DNA of 64,000 bases, taken from positions 213,349,741 to 213,413,740 of the forward strand of contig CM041465.1 of NCBI GenBank assembly GCA_023213395.1, read 5' to 3'. Each line of letters starts with the position of its first letter. Position 1 is the first letter of the stretch. Shown in pieces: positions 47,502-60,600 of this stretch. The translations under genes and the position numbers were made by a program. The notes below the pieces were generated by a model. It was not told the origin of the DNA. It ran no database searches and saw nothing but the letters and a program-made list of their open reading frames with translations. The stretch comes from Cycas panzhihuaensis. Taxonomy: Eukaryota; Cycadophyta.

Positions 47502-49035
47502 ATGGCCTCAATCTATTGCCTAAGTGAGTCAGATAAATTGACAGGCACAAATTATGCAACCTAAAAAATTAAAATGAAGGGATTGCTAATTGCAAAAAAT
47601 GCTTGAGAATTAGTTACTAAAAAGGAAGTTAAACCAATTGTTGATGGAACAGCGAACATTAACTAGGAAGAGAGGGACAGCTAGGCCTTAGCCATAAACA
47701 CCTAGTCCATCATTGCTTCAGTTTTGATTCATATTAGCAGAGCCTCCAATTTTGTTGAAGCATGGAAAACCCTAGCTTCCTTATTTACTCAAAAGAATGA
47801 AGCTCATATTATTTCCTTAAGAGAACAACATTACTGATTGTATCTACAAGAGGGAGAACAAGTGATTGATTTCATTACCAAGCTAGTAAAAATCAAAGAT
47901 AACTTAGCCTTAGCTGGAGAAACTATAGCAAATACCGAAATTGTTCATCTGATACTAAATAAATTGCCAAAATCCTTTGATAATTTGGTAAATACTCTTA
48001 CTATAGGGGGACAAGCTCAAAATATGTCCTTTAATACCTTGTGTGGTCATTTGCTTCAACAGGAACAAAGGACTTGCTGAAATGAAGAGGTAGCAAATGC
48101 TGAAGAAGCCTTTATCTCAAGGCTTAGAATTAACAAAGAGGGGGACGAAGTGGTAGAGGAAGATCATTTCAGACCAAAAGTAATAGAGGAAGAGGCAGAT
48201 CACTTGACATTCGAATATGCTATCAGTGTGGTAGAACAGGTCACATTACAGCAGATTGTAGAACTGCAAGCAACTGCTCATGCTATTATTGTGGGAGGTA
48301 CAAACATCTCTCCAGCAACTATTTCCACAAGAGGTCTGATACTTCCATGGAGAAACAAGTCGAAGGAAACTATAGTAAAGAAGAGTCAAGGGATGATGAT
48401 AATGAAGAAATCGCCTTTGTTGCTACTTTAGTTTCATCTGTACAACATAGCGAGAATTGGTTTATCAACTCAGGTGCATCTAACCATATGATAGGTATAG
48501 AGGGCTAGTTTGAATCCCTGTAGCCATACTTGATAAACAAAATTGTGGAACTAAGTGATAATCATCCTATAGAGATCAAAGGAACAGAAACTATAGCAGT
48601 TCAAATTGAAAATGAAATTTAAAAAATTGAAAATGTGTTGTTTGTACCTGGCATAAAGAAGAACCTCCTCTCAATATCGTAATTAAGGAAGAAAAAACTT
48701 CATGTGATCTTTCACAAGAATGGTAAATGTTATATTCTTGATATGAAAAAGGCTGGTCAAGTTATTGTTGAAGGAATAGAAACCAACGATATCTATAAGT
48801 TGGTTTCTACCCCTCTCATTTCCGTTGTAAAAGCTTTTACTGTTCAAGATAATAATAATGAAATCTGCCATTCTTGCTATGGGCATATTTCTGATGATAG
48901 GTTAAAATTACTAAAAAAAATCCAAGATGGTTGATGGATTGCCTAGTAATCTTAAACGAATGCCTCTATTTGCAAAAGTTGCATGCTAGGGAAACATCAT
49001 AGAATGCCATTTCAAGACCCTACATCGATTATTAA
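47502..49035 (+). pseudogene. M gag, protease and pre-integrase region (broken)
   Basis: Gag starts MASIYCLSES at 47502, with TAA at 47562-47564 and TAG at 47664-47666 where Trp is expected. A good zinc knuckle CYQCGRTGHITADC is at 48218-48259, with an incomplete second one (CYYCGR) 20 residues later. The protease motif reads FINSGASNHM (Asn for the catalytic Asp, about 48464). A pre-integrase segment (48704-48934) ends in a frameshift; CKSCMLGKHH is near 48975. Confidence 0.82.
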
Positions 49036-50835
49036 GCATGAAGTATAAAAGATACTACAAGAACCACTAGAACAAAGCACAAGGTGGGTAGGTTTCAACA
49101 AGCCAAGGTAGTGATGAAGGTTGTAATTTGTCATGCACAACAAAACAAACTAGTTGACAAAAGCCCTGATATCAAACAGGCATGTGGGCAAAAAATAACC
49201 TAACCAATACAGACTCAATTGGACGATATCCCAATATCACTCAAAAAAATGACAAAATAATAGAAAATGAATATGTTGAGGATGATTGCAAATGAGGTCA
49301 GGCTAGCAATACCGTTGACTATAGCTTTTGCTTGGTGGGAATTTAGGGCATTCAACAACACACTAGTTGGGAAAGAAGTCACTAAGACAGTAGTATAGTG
49401 TGTTGAACCAATGCCTAATGCTAATCCTCAAGTGCCAACACTAACCATCAACAGACATTATTAGAAGGGCATTCTATAGGCCTTGTATTGTTGGCAATAG
49501 GTAGGTGAGACCAACCAAAACATAGGTTGTAGATGCTTACTCATGTACAACACCCCTCTATGCTAGGGAACATCCATTCTTTACGTTGACTAGTAATAAT
49601 CCTCTACTACATTTTGATAAAAATCTCATTATAACAGTATAAGAATGGTTTGCTAGTTAAGCCCCATCTACTTAATGGTCATTTGCATATATACCACCTT
49701 TCACTAAGAGAAGCACCAAATTTCCATCTGAGATAAAAGATAAAAGTTCCAATTATCTATCTATCTAGTATTGCCAAATTGTGTTGGATGTGAACATCAA
49801 CCATTGGTTTGTTGAATAAAATAAGAGAAACAATCAACCAAGAGATATTTGACCATCTAAAGAAATGCTAGCCAAATATCCATCCCATTAAGGAACAAGA
49901 AGCCAAACAAGTTGTTGACTTCTCACTGCCCTTATGAGAATACACTTGTCAAGGGTTTTCCATTGTAGTCTAGATTGGGCTCATGGTCAACATGCAGGTC
50001 ATTATCTCATAACGTGCCTCATAAGTCCACAATATAAACAAAATCACATCATACTATCATGCATTCATCATTACATCAATAGAAACACATAGAAGACATA
50101 AGCTCCTCATAACTCTGGTATTTTATTAAACAAAATCATTGTTTTACATCACATTTCCATATAATATTGTTCGTACACTACTTCGTTGGGTATGCATACC
50201 AGACCACCAAGTCCCAAAGAATCACTGAACTCGGCTCTCACCCTTGAAAACATATCACATGACTCATTAACTCAACTCTTACACCTTGAGAACATTACAC
50301 AAGATTAGATCACTCAACTCTCACCTCGAAATGGTTGTATGAGTATGTTTAAATAGGATATGTGTGCCTATTGGGGAACAATTGTGACCAAAACTCACAA
50401 CCGTTCCTTTTCCATAATGCATTCCTTTTGATAATTAATCCCCGGGTTAACCATTGTGTTTATTGGTCATATGCACGTGCATTTATACGATTCTATCCAT
50501 GTGGCTTGCTTCTGTCTCAAGTGTTCCAAATTCGTTCCATGTGTGTTCCACATCTATCCCTTATGTGTTCCGCGTCTATTGTGCATTCTTGCAACAAAAC
50601 GCATAGTGTTTTGTGCTCATTGTTTAATCGTTCCTACTTCTAAGTCCTATGTCCCTTATCCTGAACGCTTGCTAGGTGATTCTCCTGCATTTATCAATCA
50701 TATTAAACCCCAGTCATGATCCCACTTATACATTACATACATTTATATGGGGCTATTAACGCTACCCATTTCTTAGACTTATTTATGTGGGATAAATACA
50801 ATAAGAGTAACCTCATATGGTTGAGGATCATAACA
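49036..50835. other. Unassigned sequence, part LTR-like
   Basis: No coding region was recognised. 49467-49560 is the second copy of the repeat seen near 45385. On the minus strand about 50835-50050 has an LTR-like order (CCTATTTAAACATACTC near 50350, GTTTAATAAAATACC near 50125), but no partner or defined ends. I would not call it more than a candidate relic. Confidence 0.35.
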
Positions 50836-52577
50836 CCTTATGCATTTAATGCGATAGTCACTTTCATTTTCGACTTTGGCTTTAAAATTTTGACATACAC
50901 TCAACACATCAAATTTTAACTTGAGAAAGTAAATCCATACTTTTCTTGAGTAGTCGTCTATAAATATGAGGAAGTATCGGGCCCCATGAACAAATGGCGG
51001 TGTGAAGGGTCCACATAGGTCACTATGTATCATTTGAAGCTTGTGCCTAGCTCTTGTTGTGCTTGGATTAAATTGTAACATGTGTTGTTTTCCCATCATA
51101 CATACATCACAAACAGTACTAGGTTTTTTAATCCAAGGCAATCCTTTTACCATGTCATATTTGCTTAAATTTAACAAAGCATCATAAAAGAGGTGACCAT
51201 ATCGCAAGTGCTAGAGTTTTTCATTATCAAGAGAAAAAGATACATTCAAAGCTGAGGCCTTCACCAATCACCTTGTTGCTTTTGTATTTTGTCAAGATTA
51301 TGCATTTGTCCCCATCAAAAAGAACACGAAGTTTATTATCAGTGAGCTGGGATACTGAGAGAAGATTCTTCGTCATCCCATGTACATACAAAACTTGCCC
51401 AACTTTCTCAAGGTTTCCACGGGGTAGGATAACCAATACCGAGCCTGTCCCTTGAATGCTATGCCTACTATCATCTCCCAGTTCCACTGACCTGGGAGCT
51501 ACGAGAGGCTTTACTTTGTTGAACCAAGATCTTTTGTGACTCATGTGCCGCGATGCTCTAGAGTCAATGAACCAGTCATCCTTGCTTTGGTTATCCAATG
51601 CAGATTAGAGAGCAGTGATAAACACAATTTCCTTTTCCTTCTCTCTTGGTTCGAATATCTCATCAATTCCCGATTGTCCTAAGTAGCTACCAAATGCAAT
51701 GGTCCCTCTTTCTATGTTGGCTTTCCTATGGCGACAACCGATGGTGAAGTGACCAAATTTTCTATAGTAGTAACATATGATCTGTTGTTGACTCCTATTC
51801 CTAGAGTATCGTCACAAGGATGCTCTAAAGGAGGTTCTTCCCATGATGGGACTGCAACTAGTAGGGCGACATCTTCCTCGATCTAAAGATCTACCTGAGC
51901 CTCTATTTGAGTTGAAGGTCCCTCGGTTGGTGGTGCTTCTTCCACGAAGACTGACCTAGGTGGAAAAGGCATTCTCAAAGTCTCCTTCCATGTTGACTTC
52001 AATTTGCTCATAATGAAGCAGGCGACCACAAAATGCATCAAAAGTTTGTTGCGCTATGTCTGTTGTCATCAAGTATGAGGTAATGAATGCTTTAAATCTA
52101 GGAGGTAGCTTGTTGAGCATTAGATCAATAAGTTTGCCATCGATGTAGGTGATTCCAACAAAGATGAGATTTCATTGGATACGTTTGAAGTGAGCCAAGA
52201 AGGATGTGACACTCTCGAATTCAATCATCTTTAGGGTAGCCACCTGGTTCTTGAGGGACATGATACGAGCAACATTGTTCTAAGCATATAAGGTTTGAAG
52301 TGTTGTCCAGGCAATATGAGGTGAGGTAGCACCCAAGATATGTGCTAAAACTAAATCTGTAACTGACTATATGATGGTAGCAAGAGCAAGACCTCTTTGT
52401 TCTAGAAAGACTCTTTTATCTGCGGGATCAACAGGTTATTGTTTGACAACTTCAATTTGATCCCATGCTCCTATAACAATGAAGATGGATCTCAATTTGG
52501 TTCTCCAAGATTCATAATTATCACCAGTCAATTTTTCAGAGTCTATAAGCCGAAAGGTAGAAGCCGTAATGACGAGT
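50836..52577 (-). pseudogene. B2 gag, protease and partial integrase (broken)
   Basis: The gag start codon appears lost: the frame at about 52577 begins with ATT. Gag is readable with stops at about 52437, 52370 and 52280. The knuckle near 51770 reads CYYYRKFGHFTIGC, with Tyr for the second Cys. The protease motif reads DSRASRHM. A 123-codon frame (51598-51227) covers protease and spacer. Pre-integrase and integrase start at 51207, with CMMGKQHMLQF and HSDLCGP near 51030. It ends before the second catalytic Asp. Confidence 0.83.
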
Positions 52578-53082
52578 TTATTCTACCAATTCTAGATGTG
52601 GGATTACCTAGACTAGGTTTGTCAATAAATCTCTAGGTGAGATTTGGGATATGTAGCATCGTGGCGCTAAACACTAACCACTGAACTACAAGTTTTTGAC
52701 AGCCAGTCTGGGTTTCCTATTCTAGGATTGATTTGTGGATCCTATGGGATCCTCCAATATACCTTTCAATTCATGGAGGCTCAATCTGTGAATGGGTTCT
52801 GTCTAAGGCCTGGGTATTGAGTCCTTTCGATTCTTCTCACTTCACCCATTGGTTTCAAACTGCCAACATGCTTAGCCAAGAACAACAGATTCACCACGAT
52901 TATTATAAACCCCTGAAACAAGGTCTCTAAGGCAGGGAATGAGTAGGTGCTAAGCACAGTTATCTACTCATGGAATGTAGTGACACTGGTCTTGTAACAG
53001 AACAAATAACAAACTCAAAATATAAACAAAAACTTGGTATTGACCAAGACTCAAATGATAGAAATTTTTTAAACTGAAATAA

Positions 53083-53611
53083 GTACCGTTGTACGATTAA
53101 ATATACGGTTGGCCATATGGATCTACTATGAAGGCCGAAAAATCAAAGTTCTCCAAAGTGAGCAAAAACGGTCTCAAATGAAAGGTCTTGACGTGCTATT
53201 GCTAGATCTGGTCTCGATTTTTTAATTGGAGCTGTCAGTATAGAGAAAAATCCCTTCAAAACTCAATTGGAGGGCTAGGGTTTTTATGGATTTTTGTTTA
53301 TATTTTTCAAATTAGATCGAGATGATGCACAAATCATATATCAATGAAAAGCTAGTTTGAAGAGCTTTCTGTTGATACCAATTTTGTTAGGTATTATGGT
53401 TTGTACGCGAAAAAATGAGCAAAAATACATAGCGGCGATTATACGGCTTTCAGAGCCGATTTGAGCAAGAAAATGACAGATTTTGGGATCGCACCTTCAG
53501 AGAAAAGTAATGAGCAAGTTGAGACATCCTTGCAGATGAGATTTTGTAGAAATCTAAGACAATTTTTTTTGACCGTACAATCATACAAACTTTGTCGTAC
53601 AATCATACAAA
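53083..53611. promoter_or_regulatory. Two GTAC clusters in the B2 leader
   Basis: GTAC occurs at 53083 and 53091 (8-bp spacing). CGTACAATCATACAAA occurs twice, at 53573-53588 and 53596-53611, about 40-80 bp from the primer site. Confidence 0.35.
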
Positions 53612-53665
53612 AGGCCTTCAAGAGCAGATTGACTCACTTGCAGAACAAACTTGGCTCTGATACCT

Positions 53666-53816
53666 TGTTGATATAGAGTACTCACACAAAAATGAAAAGA
53701 ATGAGTGCAAAGTAATCAATTGCATTACAATGAGAGCTTATACATACTTGTACAATGACTAATATAATATTGCAAGTATTAATACAATAGATGAGATGAC
53801 ATTATATTCTAATACA
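53666..53816 (-). repeat. B2 5' LTR (151 bp)
   Basis: Minus-strand TGTATTAGAATATAATG...TATATCAACA, directly beside the primer site. Shorter than the 233-bp B1 LTR. Confidence 0.8.
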
Positions 53817-55196
53817 ACCCAATTGGGATGAAAGAGACAATACAAGAGTAATAATTTTAAAGTTATCTATCTCTAATCCCCTCTTGATATATGTTGAAAG
53901 CTTAAACTCCTCCGCAAAAATTTGGAAAGTGTTTGCCAATCTCTATAGACAGAAAAGTCATGCTAGAGTTGTGGCCCTAAAAGAAGAATTGTTTAAATTA
54001 CATATGAAGGAAAAGGAGAGCAGTTCAGAGTTCATTCATAAAGTAACTTCAATCAAAAATGATTTGATCAATGCTGATGCAAATTTGCCTGAACAAGAGC
54101 TCGTTGAAATGATTGTAAACAAACTTCTGAAATCCTTTGATAATATGGTAAACACAATAACTAATAATGATCAGACTGCTACAATGTCGTTTGATACATT
54201 GACAGGACTTCTCCTCAGGCAAGAACAAAGGAACAGGAGGTATGAGGAAGAAACAGAGATCGAAGAGGCTTTCCTGTCCAACATTAGCTTTGCTCCCACA
54301 AGATGAGTGCAATCAAGAGGCCGCGGAAGAACCCCTGACACCAGAAGCCAATCTAGAGGTAGATGGAAAGAAAACAGAGGTAGAGGACGACCAATTCCTC
54401 CAAGAGATGCCAAAGTATGCTTCAACTGCGAAAAGCCCGATCACTTCTCAAGCAATTGCAAAGCCTTTGATGTCTGTTATCATTGTGGGCAAACAGGCCA
54501 TTTTTTATTTCAATGTTCACAAAGAAAAGTTGAGATACAGAGAGGGAAAAGACCTGTTGGTAACTACAACAAGGAGCAAAACAACTTTGATGAAGATGAA
54601 GAAGAAACTACTTTCATAGTTGCACTCACTGCTAGTCTCAAGGACAAAGATGTCTGGTACGTCGACTTAGGAGCATCCAGACATATGACAGGTCAGGAAG
54701 AGTGGTTTGAATCTCTGAAACCCCTCTCTCTTAACAAGTCAGTAGAGTTAGGAAACAAATACCCTCTCAATATTCAAGGGATTGGAACAATAGTAGTTGA
54801 AATGTAAGCAACTATCCAAAAAATTGGCAATGTTCTCTTTGTTCTAAGGTTAAAAAATAACCTTCTTTGTATTTCACAACTCAGAAAGAAAAAGCTAAGA
54901 ATTATCTTTGATGAAAAAGTGTTTTGTTATGTCTTAGACATGGAAAAAGGTGGTATTGTAATTGCTAAGGGTATAGAAAGCAATGATCTTTACAAATTGC
55001 TCTCTAACCCTATCGTTACAAACAAGGATGTAAAAGCTTATGATGTTGCAAATGTTGATAATAATAAACTCTGACATTTAAAGTATGGGCAAATTTCTTT
55101 TGATAGATTAGAATTGTTGAAAAACTCAAGAATGGTCCATGGACTTCCTAATGTAACATTGCATCCTTTGTTTGTAAAGGTTGCTTGCTTGGTAAA
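53817..55196 (+). pseudogene. N gag, protease and pre-integrase (part 1)
   Basis: It begins inside Gag (WDERDN segment). Frame 53884-54306 continues with LYRQKSHARVVALKEELF, and 54307-54807 carries two complete zinc knuckles: CFNCEKPDHFSSNC (54418-54459) and CYHCGQTGHFLFQC (54475-54516). The protease motif reads YVDLGASRHM (Leu for Ser/Thr after Asp). Stops follow at 54304 and 54805. The pre-integrase domain runs to CLVN, where D inserted at 55197. The 5' end of N is not in the window. Closest relative is C. Confidence 0.87.
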
Positions 55197-55719
55197 TGTT
55201 AAACCTTATGTTTATCTTATGTTTACATGTTAAGCTTTATGTACTTTATGTTAATGTATTGTGTGCACTTTTGTAATTTAGGGGTGACTTTATCACTTAA
55301 GTGATAAAGTACACACCCACTTTATGTCTAGTGACATAACGTTGTCACTTGAGGGTCAAATGACCCCCTTGCACTTTTGCTCACAAGAGCTCCTAAAGGA
55401 CACTTGTCAATCATGTAATAGCCTTTGGCCTCTCATCTTCCTCTATTTAATGAAGCCTCTCTTCATTGTTTCTCATCAAGAGTTGGAGCTACTTTGTTAT
55501 TCTGTTAGTTTGCTAATCAAGCTGAGTATTCTTTGGTGGTTGGACCAATTCCAACACCACACATTTGGTATCTTTGTCTTGCTCCTCCTTCTCTCTTTGT
55601 GTTTTATCTTGTTTATGCTTAATGCATGTTATGCTTTTATGCTTTTTATGCCTTTCAGAACTAGAGTGAGTCTAGTCTCTAGATCTTGGACTTGTGAGGC
55701 CATTTGGCCTATTCTAACA
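55197..55719 (+). repeat. D 5' LTR (523 bp)
   Basis: Lacks 37 bp present in the 3' LTR, between two copies of GACACTTGTC; this removed one arm of the long U3 hairpin. It has 11 extra bases near its end. A 24-bp perfect palindrome centred on CACTTAAGTG is at 55287-55310. Confidence 0.95.
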
Positions 55720-57660
55720 TTTGGTATCAAAGCAAGTGAGGACTAGATCCCTTTGTTCTGTTTTTTGGTGCTCTTTGAAGACTCAATTTGGGCCTCAAAC
55801 CCTTGGTGACGACTTTAGCTCTCTGAAGGCGATCCAAGGTTCATTTTGAGCCCATTTTCTACAAATTTAAAGCATTTTGGAGTTAGCTTTGAAAGTTGGA
55901 GCAATTCTGGGCCATTTTCAGCCCTGAAACCCCACATTGGAAGGTGAATTTCACTCATACTTCATTGCTGGACTGCTCTCCTTGCTAGAAAAGGCTTGCA
56001 CATCATGTGGAGGGCCCACACAGCAATCCTGAAGCAATTTGGAAGGAAGAATCACGGTGTTGTCCTGCATTTTTCTTCTACTGTCCATGCGCCCAGCCAA
56101 CCCTTCAACTGGGTCGTTCTCTCTCCACACATGTCTGTTACTGCTCAAACTCATGGAGAATCTGCGTGTCACCTGGGCGCCCCTCCTCCTAAAATCTTGG
56201 ATCATTCCGGGTTATCTGCGCGGAGATATGTCCGCCTGAGTCTCCACGGCCGCCGCCCAAGTGAAGATGTCGTAAATCGGCCCGTGCATTCTTTCTTGAA
56301 ATTTTTTCAAAAATTTCACTTGAATATCATTTGTTTTGAACTTTAGATTATGTATTTAGGAATATTCTCTAGAATATTCCTTTTTACATAATCCCACTTG
56401 ATTCAATTTCTTACTAAGTCTTTTTTAGTCATTTAAAATTATTAAAAACCCTTTTTTAACCTAAATTTAAAGGGGTTCTTAATGATTTTTCTTTTCTGAC
56501 TTCATTTTAAAACAAATCAAAGCTTTTTCAAGTGATTTACTACATTAAAAGTAATATTTTTCTCTTATTAAATCATTTTTTCTATACAAGGCACTTTTGC
56601 ATAGTGACCTTAACTTAAAATTATTAAGAGAAAAATCATCTTTTTTGTACCTTTTGAGGATTAAAATCTTCTTGTTGGATAGAGGATTCATTAAATGACT
56701 TATGCCAAGACATTTTCCTCTCTTTGAAGATTAAAATTACATGATTTAAGTACTTGTAAAGGCTTCCTGCGCGGTGTCCTATTGATGCAAAGTTGCAAAA
56801 AATGTTGATTTCAGCCTTCATTTCTTGTTTTTTAAGCTCTTTTAGCACTCATTTAAATGCTATAAAAGCATTAAGAGCTTAATTGAAGTGATTATTAAGC
56901 ATTTTCATATTGTAAAGGTGACATTCATCACCATTTGAGCTATTTTTTAGGCACCTTGCATGGTGTCCCATAGCCTTCAAAATCTCAAAAAATAAGGCTG
57001 AAATACTTAATAAAATCACTTTTTCTGTTGGATTGTTGGGACTATTTTAAAGCCCCAACAACTTGGTGCTTGTCGTTCACTTGGTGTTTGGCGTACACTT
57101 TGTACTCATTTGGCAAGTGGTTCTCTCTCTACATCAGCTTGGGAGCATTAAAACGAACCCGCTTTTGCACACATCATCAAGTTTTGCTTCATTTTTCACT
57201 AAGTACTAAAACTCTCAAAGTACTTACATTTGCAAAACATATTGTACACAAGCACTTCAACATTTTACTTGGATTTCTAAAGCACTTAAACACTTAATCA
57301 AGTGCTCATTATTCTCATTTAATGTACTTGCTTCTTAAGAAGCCTCTCATTGTAAGCTTAATCAAAGCATTCACACTAAGTACATCATCCAAGGAAATGT
57401 ATCTTAAAATTTACTTTAAAACTTTCTAAAAGTAAATTTAAAATCTGGTTGGAGAGGTTCGAAAAAGGTTTAAACCTTGCCTCTGCTACATTTAACTTGG
57501 ACCAACTCAATAGCTGAAGTCCTCCACCCCTCATCACTCCATCCAGTCGTTGGATCTTCTAGTAAAATCAGGACTAGTGGTTTCGTTAGAAGGTGGAACT
57601 TAAGCAACAAAGCTTTGAGTTTCCAGGTTATTTGCTAGCTTTTAAGCATACAAGTGAAAC

Positions 57661-60600
57661 ATGGTTGCTATTAACATGCTAAATGCATGCACAATAAGAT
57701 TAACAGGGCAAGATAATTATCAAGAATGGAAGAGAATCACACAAAACCTCTTGATAATGAATGAATTCTGGGGATATGTTTCTGAGAGAATTCCTAATCC
57801 TGCACCTGTTAACAATGATGATGAGGATGATGTTGATTATGAACGTGTTGCTGCTTGAAAAGCCAAAGACGAGATCGCTTTGGCATTTCTTCATATGATT
57901 GTGGATGTGCATGTGGATCAAAATATTTCTTCTGCTAAAACTTCTAAGGAAGCTTGGGACACTTTGTCCTCATTATACGAACGGCGAGATGAAGCTCGCA
58001 TTCTGATAGTGAAAGCCAAATTGTATTCCATTAAGTTTGTCAAGCCTATGTCAGCTTTTCTTTCCTCCATTAAGGAGGTATGTAATGAACTGAATACTCT
58101 AGGTAGTCCTGCAACAAGGGATGAGCTCATCACTTCCATCACCAAAGCATTGCCAAAGGACTACAACGGCTTCATTTCATCTACCACTCGAGATGGTTCA
58201 CTTAAAAGGATGGCATTTAATGAACTTGAAAGCTTTTTGCTTCAAGAAGAGCAGATTTATGCTAAGGACAATGAAGAAGAACCATCTACACCAAGTGCTT
58301 TCACGGCCAAGTCAAAGGCCACCACATAGCAGTTTGGAAACATGAACATTGGCTCCTCAAAATCCAATGTTGTATGTCATTATTGTGGCAAACCTGGCCA
58401 CATTGCACCTGATTGCAGAAAGAAGCAGGCAGATCTACGTCGACAGCAGCAGCAACAGCCACATCTTCAAGGACAGAGACAACAACAGCTGAGGCAACAA
58501 TACCAACAGAGATTTCAGCAGCCAGAACAGCAGCAGAATCCCCCTCGACCAAATCGAGGTGCCTATCGAGGAGGTCAAAGAGGAAGGGGGGGTTATAGAG
58601 GTGGCAACCAACGCCACTTTAATCAGTTTGCCGATGAAGACAAACTATTTTGTGCATATCACTCATCCAAGGTTGATCACACTTGGATTGTTGATTCAGG
58701 AGCTACACAAAGATATGACAAGGAGTGAAGAACTCCTTTGCAATATTAAGGAAGGTAAAGGTCAATCGGTGACCTTTGGAAATAATGAATCTGTCGAGAT
58801 TTCAGGCATAGGCACAATAGCTCCTTTCCACTCTTCAGAAAACCCTTCCTCCACATTTCCCAATAGTGATGCATATTTCATTCCTTCCATGGAGAATAGT
58901 TTGTTATCTGTTAGCAAGTTGGACAAGCAACAGATGAGCGTTTTATTTAAGAATGGGAAATGTGTCATTAGTGACAAAAATGACCAAATTGTAGTTGTTG
59001 CATATGAGGATCAAGGTCTTTACAAATTGGATGCCAATAACATTACACTTGATTCTGCTTATTCTGGTTCCATGGTCACTATATCATTGTCAAAAATGCA
59101 ATTGTGGCATCAACGTCTAGGTCACTTAAGACTAGATAATCTGAAGCATATGATGAACAAGAACATGGTATATGGGCTTCCGAAGATATATGGTTCAAAA
59201 TATCTTTGTGAAGCTTGTATAATGGGGACTCGGCATCTTTTGCCTTCCCTAAAGACAAAGCTTGGCGTGCATCTTATCCCTTGCAGTTGATTCACTCAGA
59301 CTTATGTGGACCGATGTCCACTCAATCATTTGGAGGAGCATTGTACTACATCTCCTTTATTGATGACTTTTCTCATAAAGTCTGGGTCTACTTCATAAAG
59401 CACAAATCATAAGCATTCTCTAAGTTCAAAGAATTCAAAGTTGAAGTATAAAATGAATCTGGCTATTCAATTGGAACATTAAGGACAGATAATGGAGGTG
59501 AATTCGCTTCAAAAGAATTCACCCAATACTACAAGGATAATGGGATTCGGAGACAACTTACAGTTCCTCATACTCCTCAACAAAACGGAGTCTCCGAAAG
59601 AATGAACAGAACTTTGGCCAATAAAGCCAAAACTATGATGCATGCGAAAGGACTTCCTCGAGCTTACTGGGCAGAAGCATTTCACACAGCTGCCTATGTG
59701 GCCAACCGGAGTCCTACTATGAGCCACCAACATTACACCTGAGGAGGCATGGACTGGTAAGAAACCGACTATCAGCCATTTGAGGACATTTGGGTGCATT
59801 GCATATATGCACATACCTGATCAGCAAAGGACAAAGTTAGATAAGCATAGTCTCACATGCATCTTTGTAGGATATGCCATTCATAGCAAGGCCTACAAGT
59901 TGTATGATCCAGTTGGAAGAAAAATGCATCTCTCAAGAGATGTAATCTTTGCTGAAGACGATCAGAAAGAGTTGGATGTGGCATCTATCCAACCCCCCAT
60001 TGATGAAGGCAAAAAGATTGTTGAGGACTTCCCTCCCTCTCAATCTTCTACACCATGTACTTCATCTACACCTGCTGGACCGTCCACTTCATCATCTTCT
60101 GCTCCACTTGAACGTAGCACATCATCTTCTGTTGATCAACCACTTAGACCAGAAGACATTGAGATTCAAGCTACTTCATTTCAAAAGTTACCTAAATGGT
60201 ATACTCAAACGGTGCAGGACAGTCACATTATTGAAGGGAAACGTCCATCGAAATATAGGCAGCAAACAAATTTTGCACTTATGGCTGAAGTGCTTTCTGT
60301 TGATGAGCCTTCCACCTTTGAGGAGGCTTCAAAAAATGACAATTGGAAGGCTACCATGGATGAGGAGATCCATTCTATTCACAAGAATGGCACATGGGAT
60401 TTGGTCAAATTGCCTCCACATAAACAGGCAATCAGTTGTAAATGGGTCTATAAGACCAAATTTCATTCTGATGGTACACTTAAGCGTCAGAAGGCACGCC
60501 TTGTGGCAAAGGGATTCAAACAAAAGGAAGGCATTGATTATGAAGAAACTTTTGCACCAGTGGCGAATATGAATACCATCATACTCATTTTGGCCTTAGC

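Larger units (their letters stand above)
46608..49035 (+). mobile_element. M: 5' part of a copia element
   Basis: LTR 46608-46817 (210 bp, TGTTAGGATG...TTTCTATCA, TATA-like TGTATAAATGAG near 46758), then a primer-site variant TGGTTTAGAGC (46818-46828), leader, gag from 47502, protease and the pre-integrase domain. Homology ends near 49035. Integrase core, RT, RNase H and 3' LTR are missing. Related to families C and N. Confidence 0.82.
50836..53816 (-). mobile_element. B2: 5' part of a minus-strand copia element
   Basis: Minus-strand order: LTR (53816-53666), primer-binding-site variant AGGTATCAGAGCCAA (53665-53651), 1-kb leader, gag, protease, pre-integrase and the first part of integrase. 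Homology ends at about 50836, after IKCIR. No second LTR. The right border (53817) lies inside the gag of N, so B2 inserted into N. Same family as B1. Confidence 0.83.

Noticed and set aside
50050-50835. Exon or complete LTR of a named element
   Set aside because: The order of TATA-like and AATAAA-like signals on the minus strand is suggestive, but no ends, partner LTR or coding could be shown.
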